From NCBI GenBank assembly GCA_035267185.1, contig DATFLY010000008.1, forward strand, positions 40,698-104,697: DNA of 64,000 bases, written 5' to 3'. Position 1 is the stretch's first letter; the number at the start of each line of letters is the position of its first letter. Below the pieces are notes generated by a model. It saw only the letters and a list, made by a program, of their open reading frames with translations, was not told the DNA's origin and did no database searches. This stretch comes from JAUIBE01 sp035267185 (GTDB lineage: Bacteria > Pseudomonadota > Gammaproteobacteria > Xanthomonadales > SZUA-36). The translations under genes and the position numbers were made by a program. This document shows positions 16,506 to 24,969 of this stretch, piece by piece.

Positions 16506-17524
16506 ACCCCGAAACAGTCAAGGCAGATTCGAACAACGATGCCCAGGCCGCTCTGCACAAGAATCTGCGGGAGGAAGCAAACTCCGAGCCTGAAAGTGTT
16601 CACACCGGTGATGTCACCCGTGAGACGCAAATCATTGCAATTTATGGCAAGGGTGGTATTGGCAAGAGCTTCACGCTTTCCAACCTCTCTTACATGATGG
16701 CCCAACAAGGTAAAAAAGTTCTCCTGATCGGTTGCGACCCCAAGAGCGATACAACTTCACTCCTGTTCGGAGGCCGCAGCTGCCCGACCATCATCGAAAC
16801 CTCCTCGCGCAAGAAAGCAGCGGGCGAAGAAGTAGCCATTGGAGATGTCTGTTTCAAAAGAGACGGCGTCTACGCCATGGAACTGGGCGGGCCGGAAGTT
16901 GGCCGTGGCTGTGGTGGTCGCGGAATCATCCATGGCTTTGAGCTGATGGAGAAACTAGGTTTTCACGAGTGGGATTTTGACTATGTCCTGCTCGACTTCC
17001 TGGGTGACGTGGTTTGCGGAGGCTTTGGTTTGCCCATTGCCCGGGACATGTGCCAGAAAGTGATCGTTGTTGCCTCAAATGACCTTCAGTCGCTTTATGT
17101 TGCCAACAATGTCTGCTCGGCGGTTGAGTACTTCCGCAAGCTGGGCGGGAATGTGGGTGTGGCCGGCATGGTCATCAATAAAGATGACGGAACCGGAGAG
17201 GCTCACGCCTTTGCAAAAGAAGTGGGCATCCCGGTGCTTTCAGCTATTCCGGCAGATGACGATATCCGGCGCAAGAGCGCCAACTACGAAATCGTTGGCA
17301 AACCTGGCGGCGAATGGTCTTCACTGTTTGAAGAGCTTGCCGCGAATGTTGCAGAGGCACCACCCCAACATCCAAACCCGCTTGAACATGACGGGCTGCT
17401 TAATTTGTTCGACGGTGACGCAGTAGGCAGAAATGTAACTCTTGAGCCGGCGACCCCGGCCGATATGCGCGGAGTCAATATCCAGGAAAAAATTTCCCTG
17501 GAAGTCGTTTACGACAACGCCTGA
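16499..17524 (+). CDS. bchX: BchX, chlorophyllide a reductase iron protein
   Basis: BchX is the nitrogenase-iron-protein-like ATPase that donates electrons to BchYZ in reduction of ring B, converting chlorophyllide a to a bacteriochlorin. It has a P-loop (IYGKGGIGKSFTLSNLSYM), the stretch IGCDPKSDTTSLLFGG, and the cluster-ligand region GGPEVGRGCGGRGII plus a second cysteine in LDFLGDVVCGGFG. The ATG at 16499 is preferred because GGAAAGGA lies 8 bp upstream; an in-frame TTG at 16481 is an alternative. It gives 341 residues, including about 40 non-conserved N-terminal ones. Confidence 0.96.
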   Translation: MLNPETVKADSNNDAQAALHKNLREEANSEPESVHTGDVTRETQIIAIYGKGGIGKSFTLSNLSYMMAQQGKKVLLIGCDPKSDTTSLLFGGRSCPTIIETSSRKKAAGEEVAIGDVCFKRDGVYAMELGGPEVGRGCGGRGIIHGFELMEKLGFHEWDFDYVLLDFLGDVVCGGFGLPIARDMCQKVIVVASNDLQSLYVANNVCSAVEYFRKLGGNVGVAGMVINKDDGTGEAHAFAKEVGIPVLSAIPADDDIRRKSANYEIVGKPGGEWSSLFEELAANVAEAPPQHPNPLEHDGLLNLFDGDAVGRNVTLEPATPADMRGVNIQEKISLEVVYDNA

Positions 17525-17554
17525 TAAGACAAGCAAAAACACCAGCCAGAAACA

Positions 17555-19096
17555 GTGACAAATAAAACAAAATTACCGATCAATATTGTTGACGACAGCC
17601 AGGAGGTCAAATATGACCGGGCTGGCGATGTCGAAATGACAGGTAAAGGCATGCCAGCCATGCCTCAGTCAGAAGAGCCCGCTGAACAAGGATCGGGATG
17701 CCACGCCGGCGGTGAACTGCGCAAGGCTGCGATAGAAGCTGGCAAAGCCGGAATCCTGGAACAATACGAAAAGGACTACCCCAGGGGACCCCACGACCAA
17801 CCACAAAGCATGTGCCCCGCATTCGGCTCATTACGCGTCGGGCTGAGGATGAGGCGCACTGCCACGATATTGTCCGGTTCGGCATGTTGTGTTTACGGCC
17901 TGACCTTCACTTCACACTTTTATGGTGCAAGGCGCACCGTCGGTTACGTACCGTTCAATTCTGAAACACTCGTGACCGGCAAGCTCTATGAAGACATTCG
18001 CGACGCTGTTCAGTCGCTGGCAAATCCTGAAGAACATGACGCCATCGTGGTGACCAACCTGTGTGTGCCCACAGCGTCCGGCGTTCCACTTCAGATGCTG
18101 CCAAAAAACATTGACGGTGTGCGCATTATCGGAATCGATGTACCCGGATTCGGTATACCGACTCATGCAGAAGCCAAGGATGTCCTGGCTGGAGCAATGT
18201 TGAAGTATGCAAGGGAAGAAGCCGAAAGTGGTCCTGTCCAGGCACCCCGGGATGGATTGAAAGATCGCCCGACGGTGACGTTGCTTGGCGAAATATTTCC
18301 GGCAGATCCCGTCAGCATCAGCCAGATTCTTGAACCGCTTGGCCTGGCACCTGGGCCGGTGGTACCCACGCGCGAATGGCGCGAGCTCTATACCGCCCTG
18401 GACGGCGCCGTGGTGGCAGCCATCCACCCGTTTTACACTTCGTCCATACGCGAGTTTAAGACTGCCGGGCGTCCGGTGATCGGCTCTGCTCCGGTTGGAC
18501 GTGACGGCACCGCAGCGTGGATCGATTCACTGGCCGATGCCCTGAATTTACCCGATTCAAAAGTCAGCGCGACCAAGAACCGGTTCCTTCCAGCCATTGC
18601 CGGAGCGATTGCCGCTTCGCCAATCAAGGGACGCATCACCATGTCCGGCTACGAGGGATCTGAACTCCTGGTGGCACGGTTACTGATCGAGTGTGGCGCC
18701 GATGTCCGCTATGTCGGAACAGCATGCCCGAAGACTGAATGGTCAAAAGATGATCGCGAATGGCTTGAAGCCCATGGTGCTGAAGTTCGCTATCGCGCTT
18801 CACTGGAATCTGACCTGGCTGCAATGGAAGCTTTTGAACCTGACCTGGTGATAGGAACAACACCTGTCGTGCAGGCAGCAAAAGAAGCAGCCATCCCTGC
18901 CCTTTACTTCACAAACCTTATTTCTGCCCGACCCCTGATGGGTCCGGCCGGTCCAGGCGCCCTGGCACAGATTATCAACGGTGCACTCGGGCAACAGGAA
19001 CGTTTTGACCGGATGCGTGACTTTTTTGAGGGCGTTGGAACACACTCAACTGCCGGAGTCTGGCAGAAGAGCCCTGTGACCGGAGTGGCAAGCTGA
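17555..19096 (+). CDS. bchY: BchY, chlorophyllide a reductase subunit Y
   Basis: BchY is the NifD-like half of the chlorophyllide a reductase catalytic component. The hallmark GPHDQPQSMCPAFGSLRVG and ILSGSACCVYGLTF carry the cluster-binding cysteines. VVTNLCVPTASGVPLQ and GIDVPGFGIPTHAEAKDVL are also family-typical. The frame from GTG 17555 gives 513 residues, but about 45 residues before GSGCHAGGEL look unconserved. A start at ATG 17636 is possible. Its stop overlaps the bchZ ATG. Confidence 0.95.
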   Translation: MTNKTKLPINIVDDSQEVKYDRAGDVEMTGKGMPAMPQSEEPAEQGSGCHAGGELRKAAIEAGKAGILEQYEKDYPRGPHDQPQSMCPAFGSLRVGLRMRRTATILSGSACCVYGLTFTSHFYGARRTVGYVPFNSETLVTGKLYEDIRDAVQSLANPEEHDAIVVTNLCVPTASGVPLQMLPKNIDGVRIIGIDVPGFGIPTHAEAKDVLAGAMLKYAREEAESGPVQAPRDGLKDRPTVTLLGEIFPADPVSISQILEPLGLAPGPVVPTREWRELYTALDGAVVAAIHPFYTSSIREFKTAGRPVIGSAPVGRDGTAAWIDSLADALNLPDSKVSATKNRFLPAIAGAIAASPIKGRITMSGYEGSELLVARLLIECGADVRYVGTACPKTEWSKDDREWLEAHGAEVRYRASLESDLAAMEAFEPDLVIGTTPVVQAAKEAAIPALYFTNLISARPLMGPAGPGALAQIINGALGQQERFDRMRDFFEGVGTHSTAGVWQKSPVTGVAS

Positions 19097-20556
19097 TGCT
19101 GGTACTCGACCATGATCGTGCTGGCGGATACTGGGGCGCAGTTTACGTGTTCACTTCGATCAAAGGCCTCCAGGTCATCATCGATGGCCCGGTTGGCTGT
19201 GAAAACCTTCCAGTCACATCGGTTCTGCATTACACCGACGGTTTACCGCCTCATGAACTTCCAATTGTGGTCACCGGACTGGGTGAAGAGGAACTCGGCA
19301 AGCTCGGAACAGAGCAAGCCATGAAGCGTGCCAATGAAGCGCTGGACCCTGAACTACCCAGCGTTGTGGTCACTGGCTCCATAGCGGAGATGATTGGTGG
19401 TGGCGTGACGCCCGAGGGAACGAAAATCAAGCGTTTCCTGCCCAGAACCATTGACGAGGACCAGTGGGAATGTGCCAACCGGTCACTTTACTGGCTGTGG
19501 ACGGAATTCGGACCTCGCAAGGGAAAGGTAAAACCACGCAGGCCACGCAAAGAGGGAGAGAAGCCCCGCGTCAATATCATCGGTCCAAGTTATGGCATGT
19601 TCAACATGGCTTCAGACCTGGCAGAAATTACACGCCTGGTTGAAGGGATTGGCGCTGAAATCAACATGGTATTCCCATTGGGCGCCAACCTGAAAGAAAT
19701 CAAGAACCTGGTCAACGCTGATGTAAACGTCTGCATGTACAGGGAATTCGGCCGCATGCTGTGCGAAAACCTGGATCGCCCTTACCTGCAAGCCCCGATC
19801 GGACTTGAAAGCACGACCAGCTTCCTCAGAGAACTCGGAACACTACTTGAAATTGACCCCGAACCCTTTATTGAGCGCGAAAAACATACAACCATCAAAC
19901 CGCTCTGGGACCTCTGGCGCTCTGTTACACAGGATTTCTTCGCGACATCAAGTTTCGCCATCGTTGCCGGCGAAACCTATGCGCGCGGCATGCGGAATTT
20001 CCTCGAAAATGACATGGGCATGCCCTGCTCTTTCTCGTTCTCGAGATCGGCTGGCGTCAAACCCGACAACGCAGAAGTCAGGCGCCAGATTCAGGAAAAC
20101 CCGCCATTGATCATGTTTGGCAGTTACAACGAACGTATGTACATCGCCGAAACCAAAGGCAGCTCGATTTACGTTCCGGCGTCATTCCCGGGTGCTGCCA
20201 TCCGACGCCATACCGGCACGCCATTTATGGGCTACAGCGGCGCGACATACCTGGTACAGGAAATATGTAACAGCCTGTTTGACGCGCTGTTTAACATTCT
20301 CCCGCTGGGCGCTGCACTTGATGAAGTTGAAAGCACACCCAGCAAGTTGCTTCCCGAACTCGTCTGGGACGAGGAAGCACGTGATTCATATGATCGCCTG
20401 GTGGCCAGCAGACCACCTCTTGTCAGGATTTCTGCTGCCAAAACCCTGCGTGACGAAATTGAAAAAACAGCACGCCAACAGGATTCAGAGCGTGTCAGTG
20501 TTGAATTAGTAGACCAGGTCGGAAGAAACCTGGGCTACCGGAAAGAAGCGGCCTGA
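19096..20556 (+). CDS. bchZ: BchZ, chlorophyllide a reductase subunit Z
   Basis: BchZ is the NifK-like partner of BchY. It begins LVLDHDRAGGYWGAVYVF and has IDGPVGCENLPVTSVLHYTDGLPPHE with the cluster cysteine. VTGSIAEMIGGGVTPEGTKI and GTPFMGYSGATYLVQE are also diagnostic. It is 486 residues, starting ATG 19096 inside the bchY stop. The stop codon lies in the loop of a hairpin (20549-20562). It leads directly into the puf operon, the superoperon layout of purple bacteria. Confidence 0.97.
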   Translation: MLVLDHDRAGGYWGAVYVFTSIKGLQVIIDGPVGCENLPVTSVLHYTDGLPPHELPIVVTGLGEEELGKLGTEQAMKRANEALDPELPSVVVTGSIAEMIGGGVTPEGTKIKRFLPRTIDEDQWECANRSLYWLWTEFGPRKGKVKPRRPRKEGEKPRVNIIGPSYGMFNMASDLAEITRLVEGIGAEINMVFPLGANLKEIKNLVNADVNVCMYREFGRMLCENLDRPYLQAPIGLESTTSFLRELGTLLEIDPEPFIEREKHTTIKPLWDLWRSVTQDFFATSSFAIVAGETYARGMRNFLENDMGMPCSFSFSRSAGVKPDNAEVRRQIQENPPLIMFGSYNERMYIAETKGSSIYVPASFPGAAIRRHTGTPFMGYSGATYLVQEICNSLFDALFNILPLGAALDEVESTPSKLLPELVWDEEARDSYDRLVASRPPLVRISAAKTLRDEIEKTARQQDSERVSVELVDQVGRNLGYRKEAA

Positions 20557-20622
20557 AGGCCGAATTTGAAAGACCCTGGCCGCAAATGGCGGCATGAAGA
20601 TTGAAACCGGCAAGAATGCCGG
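20549..20622 (+). other. Three successive RNA hairpins between bchZ and the pufQ-like gene
   Basis: Stem 1 is CGGCC (20549-20553) with GGCCG (20558-20562), loop TGAA containing the bchZ stop. Stem 2 is GCCGC (20579-20583) with GCGGC (20589-20593). Stem 3 is CCGGCA (20607-20612) with TGCCGG (20617-20622), loop AGAA. All are perfect and none has a T-run, which suits mRNA processing or stability elements in the superoperon rather than termination. Confidence 0.55.
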
Positions 20623-20638
20623 TAGTGAGGCAAGAAAA

Positions 20639-20845
20639 ATGAAACGAACAGCTGATCGCAACAACCTTGATTTTCGAATTATCGAGATCCTCTGTTTCGC
20701 TTTGCTTCTGCCAATCGCGACAATTGCGCGGTTGGTGGGCTGGCGCTGGCAACCATGGAAGCCGGGACCGGATGGATATGGTCCTGTGCTGGACGAGGCC
20801 AAGTCAATGGCACAAACCATTGCCGGGATGTCGCCGTCAGCCTGA
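20639..20845 (+). CDS. pufQ: PufQ-like small membrane protein
   Basis: Located between bchZ and pufB, the classic pufQ position; PufQ is implicated in bacteriochlorophyll and complex formation. From ATG 20639 the protein has 68 residues: a basic start, one membrane span (residues about 13-34), then GWRWQPWKPGPDGYGP and a DEAKSMAQTI tail. The tail's ending resembles the ends of known PufQ proteins. An alternative ATG at 20594 would put a strong hairpin inside the coding region, so 20639 is preferred. The W-x-P-W-x-PGP-x-GY stretch closely matches the tail of PufB here, so descent from an antenna-like polypeptide is another reading. Confidence 0.7.
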   Translation: MKRTADRNNLDFRIIEILCFALLLPIATIARLVGWRWQPWKPGPDGYGPVLDEAKSMAQTIAGMSPSA

Positions 20846-20854
20846 ATTGATTTT

Positions 20855-20879
20855 GTCGGTTCTCAGTTAAGGAACTGAC
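20855..20879 (+). other. Stem-loop in the leader of pufB
   Basis: GTCGGTTC (20855-20862) pairs with GAACTGAC (20872-20879), including one G-U pair, around a 9-base loop. It lies between the pufQ-like stop and the pufB ribosome-binding site (AAGGA near 20927) and may protect the 5' end of the pufBA message. A smaller GGGC/GCCC stem (20910-20913 with 20919-20922) follows. Confidence 0.45.
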
Positions 20880-20941
20880 ACCCTAACGTGCTGGGTGCGC
20901 ACGGAACCCGGGCTTAATGCCCTAATAAAGGAAAAAGAGCT

Positions 20942-21157
20942 ATGTCTGATGGATCTTTATCCGGACTCTCCGAACAGGAAGCCAAAGAATTTCACCGGCT
21001 GTTTATGGCGAGTTTCATAATTTTCACCATCATCGCAATCGTTGCGCATTTTCTGGTATGGAGCTGGCGGCCCTGGTTGCCAGGACCTGAAGGATATGCA
21101 GCAGTGATGGATGGTATTCACATGACCAAGGACAGCATTCTGTCCCTGCTGAGCTAA
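20942..21157 (+). CDS. pufB: PufB, LH1 antenna beta polypeptide with C-terminal extension
   Basis: LH1 beta binds bacteriochlorophyll and carotenoid around the reaction centre. The core matches the family: SLSGLSEQEAKEFH with His18, the membrane span, and the chlorophyll-ligand His36 in IVAHFLVWSWRPWLPG. Purple bacterial beta chains usually end shortly after RPWL (about 46-55 residues). This one has 71 residues, with an extra tail PGPEGYAAVMDGIHMTKDSI. A good ribosome-binding site (AAAGGAAAAAGAGCT) precedes ATG 20942. pufA follows after 12 bp. Confidence 0.95.
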   Translation: MSDGSLSGLSEQEAKEFHRLFMASFIIFTIIAIVAHFLVWSWRPWLPGPEGYAAVMDGIHMTKDSILSLLS

Positions 21158-21169
21158 AGGAGAAAGATT

Positions 21170-21349
21170 ATGTGGAGAGTTTGGCAAATCTTCGATCCGC
21201 GCAGGGCGCTGGTCGCTTTGTTTATTTTCCTGTTTGTACTTGCTTTGGTGATTCACTTCGTCCTGTTGAGCACAGATCGTTTCAACTGGATCGAAGGTCC
21301 ACAAGCATCGACTGTCGAGACGGTAATTCAGGCCGACAACCTCAGTTAG
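21170..21349 (+). CDS. pufA: PufA, LH1 antenna alpha polypeptide
   Basis: This 59-residue LH1 alpha chain starts at ATG 21170 after AAAGGAGAAAGATT. It opens MWRVWQIFDPRRALVALF and has the chlorophyll-ligand histidine at residue 29 (LVIHFVLLSTDRFNW). It ends with a short polar tail (ASTVETVIQADNLS). Length and motifs are normal for alpha chains. It pairs with PufB to build the LH1 ring. It is followed by a structured 180-nt gap before pufL. Confidence 0.96.
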   Translation: MWRVWQIFDPRRALVALFIFLFVLALVIHFVLLSTDRFNWIEGPQASTVETVIQADNLS

Positions 21350-21400
21350 TAACAGTATTTTTTGTTTTTGAAAAACCTAGGGTTGTTCTGAAGAATCTAA

Positions 21401-21489
21401 GGCGGTTGTGCATGCCAACTCTGTTGGCCTGTTGCGGCACTGTAATAGTGTCCTAGCGTGCGAGTAGAAGCTGGTCGTGCACAACCGTC
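21401..21489 (+). other. Long intercistronic stem-loop between pufA and pufL
   Basis: CGGTTGTGCA (21403-21412) is the exact reverse complement of TGCACAACCG (21478-21487). With flanking G-C and G-U pairs the stem extends to about 14 bp (21401-21414 with 21476-21489). Inside it GCCAAC (21414-21419) pairs with GTTGGC (21423-21428). In Rhodobacter, hairpins in this gap stabilise the pufBA message and lower pufLM dosage; the same role is inferred here. Confidence 0.65.
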
Positions 21490-21528
21490 CATAGACTGGT
21501 CAGATCCCGAATTGGGAGGGCATATGTT

Positions 21529-22353
21529 ATGTCCATGCTGAGCTTTGAAAAAAGATACCGGGTTCGCGGAAGAACTCTGGTTGGTGGAGATTTATTCGAC
21601 TTCTGGGTTGGCCCCTTTTACGTCGGATTTTTCGGTGTCAGCACATTATTTTTTACGCTTTTTGGCGTAGGTTTAATTTTGTGGGGCGCAGCGATGGGTC
21701 CCACATGGAACGTGTGGCGCATCAACATTGCACCGCCTGACCTTAGCTATGGCCTGGCCCTTGCACCACTTGCAGAAGGCGGCCTGTGGCAATGGATCAC
21801 GGTTTGTGCCGTTGGCGCATTTTGCTCCTGGGCGCTCAGGCAGGCTGAAATTGCCCGCAAACTTGGAATGGGCTATCACATACCCATTGCATTCAGCGTC
21901 GCAATTTTTGCATACGTTTCTCTCGTGGTGATAAGGCCGATGTTGCTTGGCGCGTGGGGCCATGGATTTCCATATGGCATCATGAGCCACCTCGACTGGG
22001 TATCCAATACCGGTTATCAGTACCTCCACTTCCATTACAACCCGGCACACATGATTGCCGTGAGTTTCTTTTTTACCACTGCATTGGCGCTCTCACTTCA
22101 TGGATCCGCCATTGTTTCGGCTGCCAACCCTCAGAAGGGAAAGCGGGTTCGTGGCGTGGAGCATGAAAACTCATTCTTCAGGGACACCATAGGTTATTCC
22201 GTTGGTTCCCTTGGAATTCATCGTGTAGGACTGTTCCTTGCGCTGAGCTCTGCTTTCTGGAGTGCCGTTTGCATCATCATCAGCGGCCCCTTCTGGACGC
22301 GGGGCTGGCCTGAATGGTGGAACTGGTGGCTCAAACTACCGATCTGGGATTAA
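21529..22353 (+). CDS. pufL: PufL, photosynthetic reaction centre L subunit
   Basis: PufL is the L subunit of the type-2 reaction centre, with five transmembrane helices binding bacteriochlorophyll, bacteriopheophytin and QA/QB. It opens MLSFEKRYRVRGRTLVGGDL and has WVGPFYVGFFGVST. Histidine-bearing segments LLGAWGHGFPYGIMSHLDW and YNPAHMIAVSFFF supply chlorophyll and iron ligands. It is 274 residues, standard length. The start is ATG 21529 after GGGAGGGC. Confidence 0.98.
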   Translation: MSMLSFEKRYRVRGRTLVGGDLFDFWVGPFYVGFFGVSTLFFTLFGVGLILWGAAMGPTWNVWRINIAPPDLSYGLALAPLAEGGLWQWITVCAVGAFCSWALRQAEIARKLGMGYHIPIAFSVAIFAYVSLVVIRPMLLGAWGHGFPYGIMSHLDWVSNTGYQYLHFHYNPAHMIAVSFFFTTALALSLHGSAIVSAANPQKGKRVRGVEHENSFFRDTIGYSVGSLGIHRVGLFLALSSAFWSAVCIIISGPFWTRGWPEWWNWWLKLPIWD

Positions 22354-22363
22354 GGCGAAAATA

Positions 22364-23332
22364 ATGGCTACTTACCAAAATCTATTTACCCAAATCCAGG
22401 TAGACGGGGAACTGCAAAAAGGCGTCCCTGTTAAAGGCATATGGGGCTCACGCAGTGGCAAACCCTTCTTGTCATACTGGATGGGCCTTATCGGTGATGC
22501 ACAGATTGGACCGATTTATCTCGGTACCCTGGGTGTTGCTTCGCTTATCTGCGGTTTTATTGCCATCGAAATCATTGGGCTCAACATGTGGGCGTCAGTG
22601 GGCTGGGATCCTGTTGAGTTTGTCAGACAGCTTCCATGGCTGGCACTTGAACCTCCATCGCCTGAATACGGACTGTCAATTCCTCCGTTGAACGAGGGCG
22701 GTTGGTGGCTGATGGCCGGATTCTTTTTGACCTCGTCCATCCTTTTGTGGTGGTTACGAATGTATCGCCGGGCCCGGGCGCTTGGCATGGGAACCCATGT
22801 TGCGTGGGCTTTCGCAGCAGCAATCTGGTTGTACCTGGTTCTTGGCTTTATCAGGCCAATTCTCATGGGCAGTTGGGGAGAGGCAGTTCCGTTCGGAATC
22901 TTTCCTCACCTGGACTGGACCGCGGCGTTTTCTATCCGCTACGGAAACCTGTTCTATAACCCATTTCACATGCTGTCGATTGCATTTCTTTATGGTTCAG
23001 CGGTTTTGTTTGCCATGCATGGCGCAACCATCCTGGCCTCCGACGCCTACGGTTCGCATCGGGAAGTTGAGCAGATCACGGATCGGGGAACGGCATCTGA
23101 ACGCAGCATGCTGTTCTGGCGTTGGACAATGGGTTTCAACGCAACAATGGAATCGATTCATCGCTGGGGATGGTGGTTCGCTGTTTTGTGTCCACTCACC
23201 GGCGGAATCGGAATACTGATTACCGGCACGGTGGTTGACAACTGGTATGCGTGGGGGCTCGATCACGGGCTTGTACCACCCTACCCTGATGCCAATTCGG
23301 TGCCTGACCCAGCCAGCGGCGGAGGTGGATGA
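22364..23332 (+). CDS. pufM: PufM, photosynthetic reaction centre M subunit
   Basis: PufM is the M subunit of the type-2 reaction centre. It has the GPIYLGTLGVAS and LPPLNEGGWW-like segments, and LMGSWGEAVPFGIFPHLDW. FYNPFHMLSIAFLYGSA carries the special-pair histidine region and MESIHRWGWWFA the iron/quinone region. ATG 22364 gives 322 residues; the longer open frame overlapping pufL is not conserved. It overlaps pufC by 4 bp. It is suitable as a pufM phylogenetic marker for this organism. Confidence 0.98.
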   Translation: MATYQNLFTQIQVDGELQKGVPVKGIWGSRSGKPFLSYWMGLIGDAQIGPIYLGTLGVASLICGFIAIEIIGLNMWASVGWDPVEFVRQLPWLALEPPSPEYGLSIPPLNEGGWWLMAGFFLTSSILLWWLRMYRRARALGMGTHVAWAFAAAIWLYLVLGFIRPILMGSWGEAVPFGIFPHLDWTAAFSIRYGNLFYNPFHMLSIAFLYGSAVLFAMHGATILASDAYGSHREVEQITDRGTASERSMLFWRWTMGFNATMESIHRWGWWFAVLCPLTGGIGILITGTVVDNWYAWGLDHGLVPPYPDANSVPDPASGGGG

Positions 23333-24336
23333 TGTATTTGAAGCGCCTGAATAAACCATTCTTCCTGCTGCTGGCCAGCGTGACTGTGCTTGCCTCGTGT
23401 GAGCGGCCACCGGTTGAAACCACCCAGGGCGGTTATCGTGGCACTGGCATGGTGGACGTTCAGAATCCACGGCTGGCCAAAACAGTTGAAGTTCCTGACG
23501 CACAACCACCTGTACCTGCAGTCGGACCCACTGCTGGAGAGATCTACCAGAATGTGCAGGTATTGGGCGATTTGTCTGTCGCCGAGTTCACAAGGACCAT
23601 GGCAGCTGTGACCGAATGGGTTTCACCCGATGAAGGCTGCAACTACTGTCACAATCCAGCTAATCTTGCCAGCGACGACATTTATACCAAGGTGGTGTCC
23701 AGGCGCATGTTCCAGATGACCCGGGACATCAACAGCAACTGGACGGATCACGTTGCCCAGACCGGGGTTACCTGTTACACCTGTCATGGTGGCCAACCCG
23801 TTCCGGAAAACATCTGGTTTAAAGACCACAGTGAAGCCGGGGCAAGTCGCTTTGCTGGCAATCGAAATGGACAGAACATTGCGGCCGAAAGCGTCGGCTA
23901 TACGTCTATGGTCGGCGATCCGCTATCGAACACCATTGCATCCACGGATGTTTCAAACGTTCGGGTACTGGGAACGAATTACGGACCTTCACCGGATGAC
24001 GGCGCAACCATCCAGGACACCGAGGCGGTCTATGGTCTGATGTTGCACATGTCCGGCGCACTGGGCGTAAATTGCACGTATTGCCATAACTCCCGTTCAT
24101 TCGGTACCTGGACCGGAAGTACGCCACAAAGGGTCACGGCCTGGCATGGCCTGAACATGGTTCGTGATTTGAATGAAAGTTACCTGATTCCCCTGGGTCC
24201 GGAATATCCTGAAAATCGACTCGGACCCGCGGGAGACGCACCAAAAGCGTCCTGTGCAACCTGTCACGGCGGTCTCGCCAAGCCACTCAATGGTGCGGCG
24301 ATGGCAGAAGCCTATCCCGGTTTGAAGCCACGTTAG
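23329..24336 (+). CDS. pufC: PufC, tetraheme cytochrome c subunit of the reaction centre
   Basis: PufC re-reduces the special pair from the periplasmic side. It has a lipoprotein signal with lipobox LASC (Cys24). Four c-heme motifs are present: CNYCH (104-108), CYTCH (149-153), CTYCH (249-253) and CATCH (309-313). The total is 335 residues, normal for the family. Met-containing segments before each heme (MFQMTRD, LMLHMSG, LNMVRD) are the expected sixth ligands. It overlaps pufM, and idi follows after 12 bp. Confidence 0.97.
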   Translation: MMYLKRLNKPFFLLLASVTVLASCERPPVETTQGGYRGTGMVDVQNPRLAKTVEVPDAQPPVPAVGPTAGEIYQNVQVLGDLSVAEFTRTMAAVTEWVSPDEGCNYCHNPANLASDDIYTKVVSRRMFQMTRDINSNWTDHVAQTGVTCYTCHGGQPVPENIWFKDHSEAGASRFAGNRNGQNIAAESVGYTSMVGDPLSNTIASTDVSNVRVLGTNYGPSPDDGATIQDTEAVYGLMLHMSGALGVNCTYCHNSRSFGTWTGSTPQRVTAWHGLNMVRDLNESYLIPLGPEYPENRLGPAGDAPKASCATCHGGLAKPLNGAAMAEAYPGLKPR

Positions 24337-24348
24337 GCTGATACTAAG

Positions 24349-24969
24349 ATGCAATCCGGGTTGAAACCGTTGAAGGGTTTGCGGGCAGTCGCCGGCGATC
24401 CTGTCAATCGTGCAGAATATGGTGAAAAGGAACAATTGATACTGGTTGATGGTAAAGACCGGGAGATTGGCTTCGATTCAAAGAAAAACTGCCACGACAG
24501 TAGCGGGATCCTGCATCGCGCGTTTTCACTTTTTGTTTTCAATTCCAATAACCAGTTGCTTCTGCAGCAGCGTTCTGCACAAAAGCGGTTGTGGCCACTT
24601 TACTGGTCAAACAGTTGTTGTTCCCACCCCCGTCGCGGAGAAACCATGACCCAGGCCATAGGCCGCAGGGTTCAGGAAGAACTCGGAATGGGCTGCAGCA
24701 GCAGCTACCTGTACAAATTCGAGTATCACGCATCGTTTGGCACCGAAGGCTCAGAGCATGAACTGTGCTGGGTGTTTGCCGGCCAGAGCGATGAACCGGT
24801 TAAGGCCAACAATGAAGAGCTTAATGACTGGCGCTGGGTGACAGCAGAAGAGCTGGATGAGGAACTGGAAGCGCATCCTGATCGTTTTACACCCTGGTTT
24901 AAACTCGAATGGCCCAGGGTGCGGGAAATTCTGCTCGATATTGATGGGCGCTATCGGGGTGTGGCTTGA
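24349..24969 (+). CDS. idi: Isopentenyl-diphosphate delta-isomerase, type 1
   Basis: Idi interconverts IPP and DMAPP, feeding CrtE. It is a Nudix-fold type 1 enzyme of 206 residues. The active-site cysteine lies in SNSCCSHPRRGE, and the glutamates lie in RRVQEELGM and FEYHASFGTEGSEHELCWVF. It starts at ATG 24349, right after pufC, and overlaps the next gene by 4 bp. Co-transcription with puf couples isoprenoid supply to pigment demand. Confidence 0.94.
   Translation: MQSGLKPLKGLRAVAGDPVNRAEYGEKEQLILVDGKDREIGFDSKKNCHDSSGILHRAFSLFVFNSNNQLLLQQRSAQKRLWPLYWSNSCCSHPRRGETMTQAIGRRVQEELGMGCSSSYLYKFEYHASFGTEGSEHELCWVFAGQSDEPVKANNEELNDWRWVTAEELDEELEAHPDRFTPWFKLEWPRVREILLDIDGRYRGVA

Noticed and set aside
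20594..20638. Earlier ATG for the PufQ-like gene
   Set aside because: It would add a segment containing the perfect CCGGCA/TGCCGG hairpin, has no ribosome-binding site and no conserved residues.
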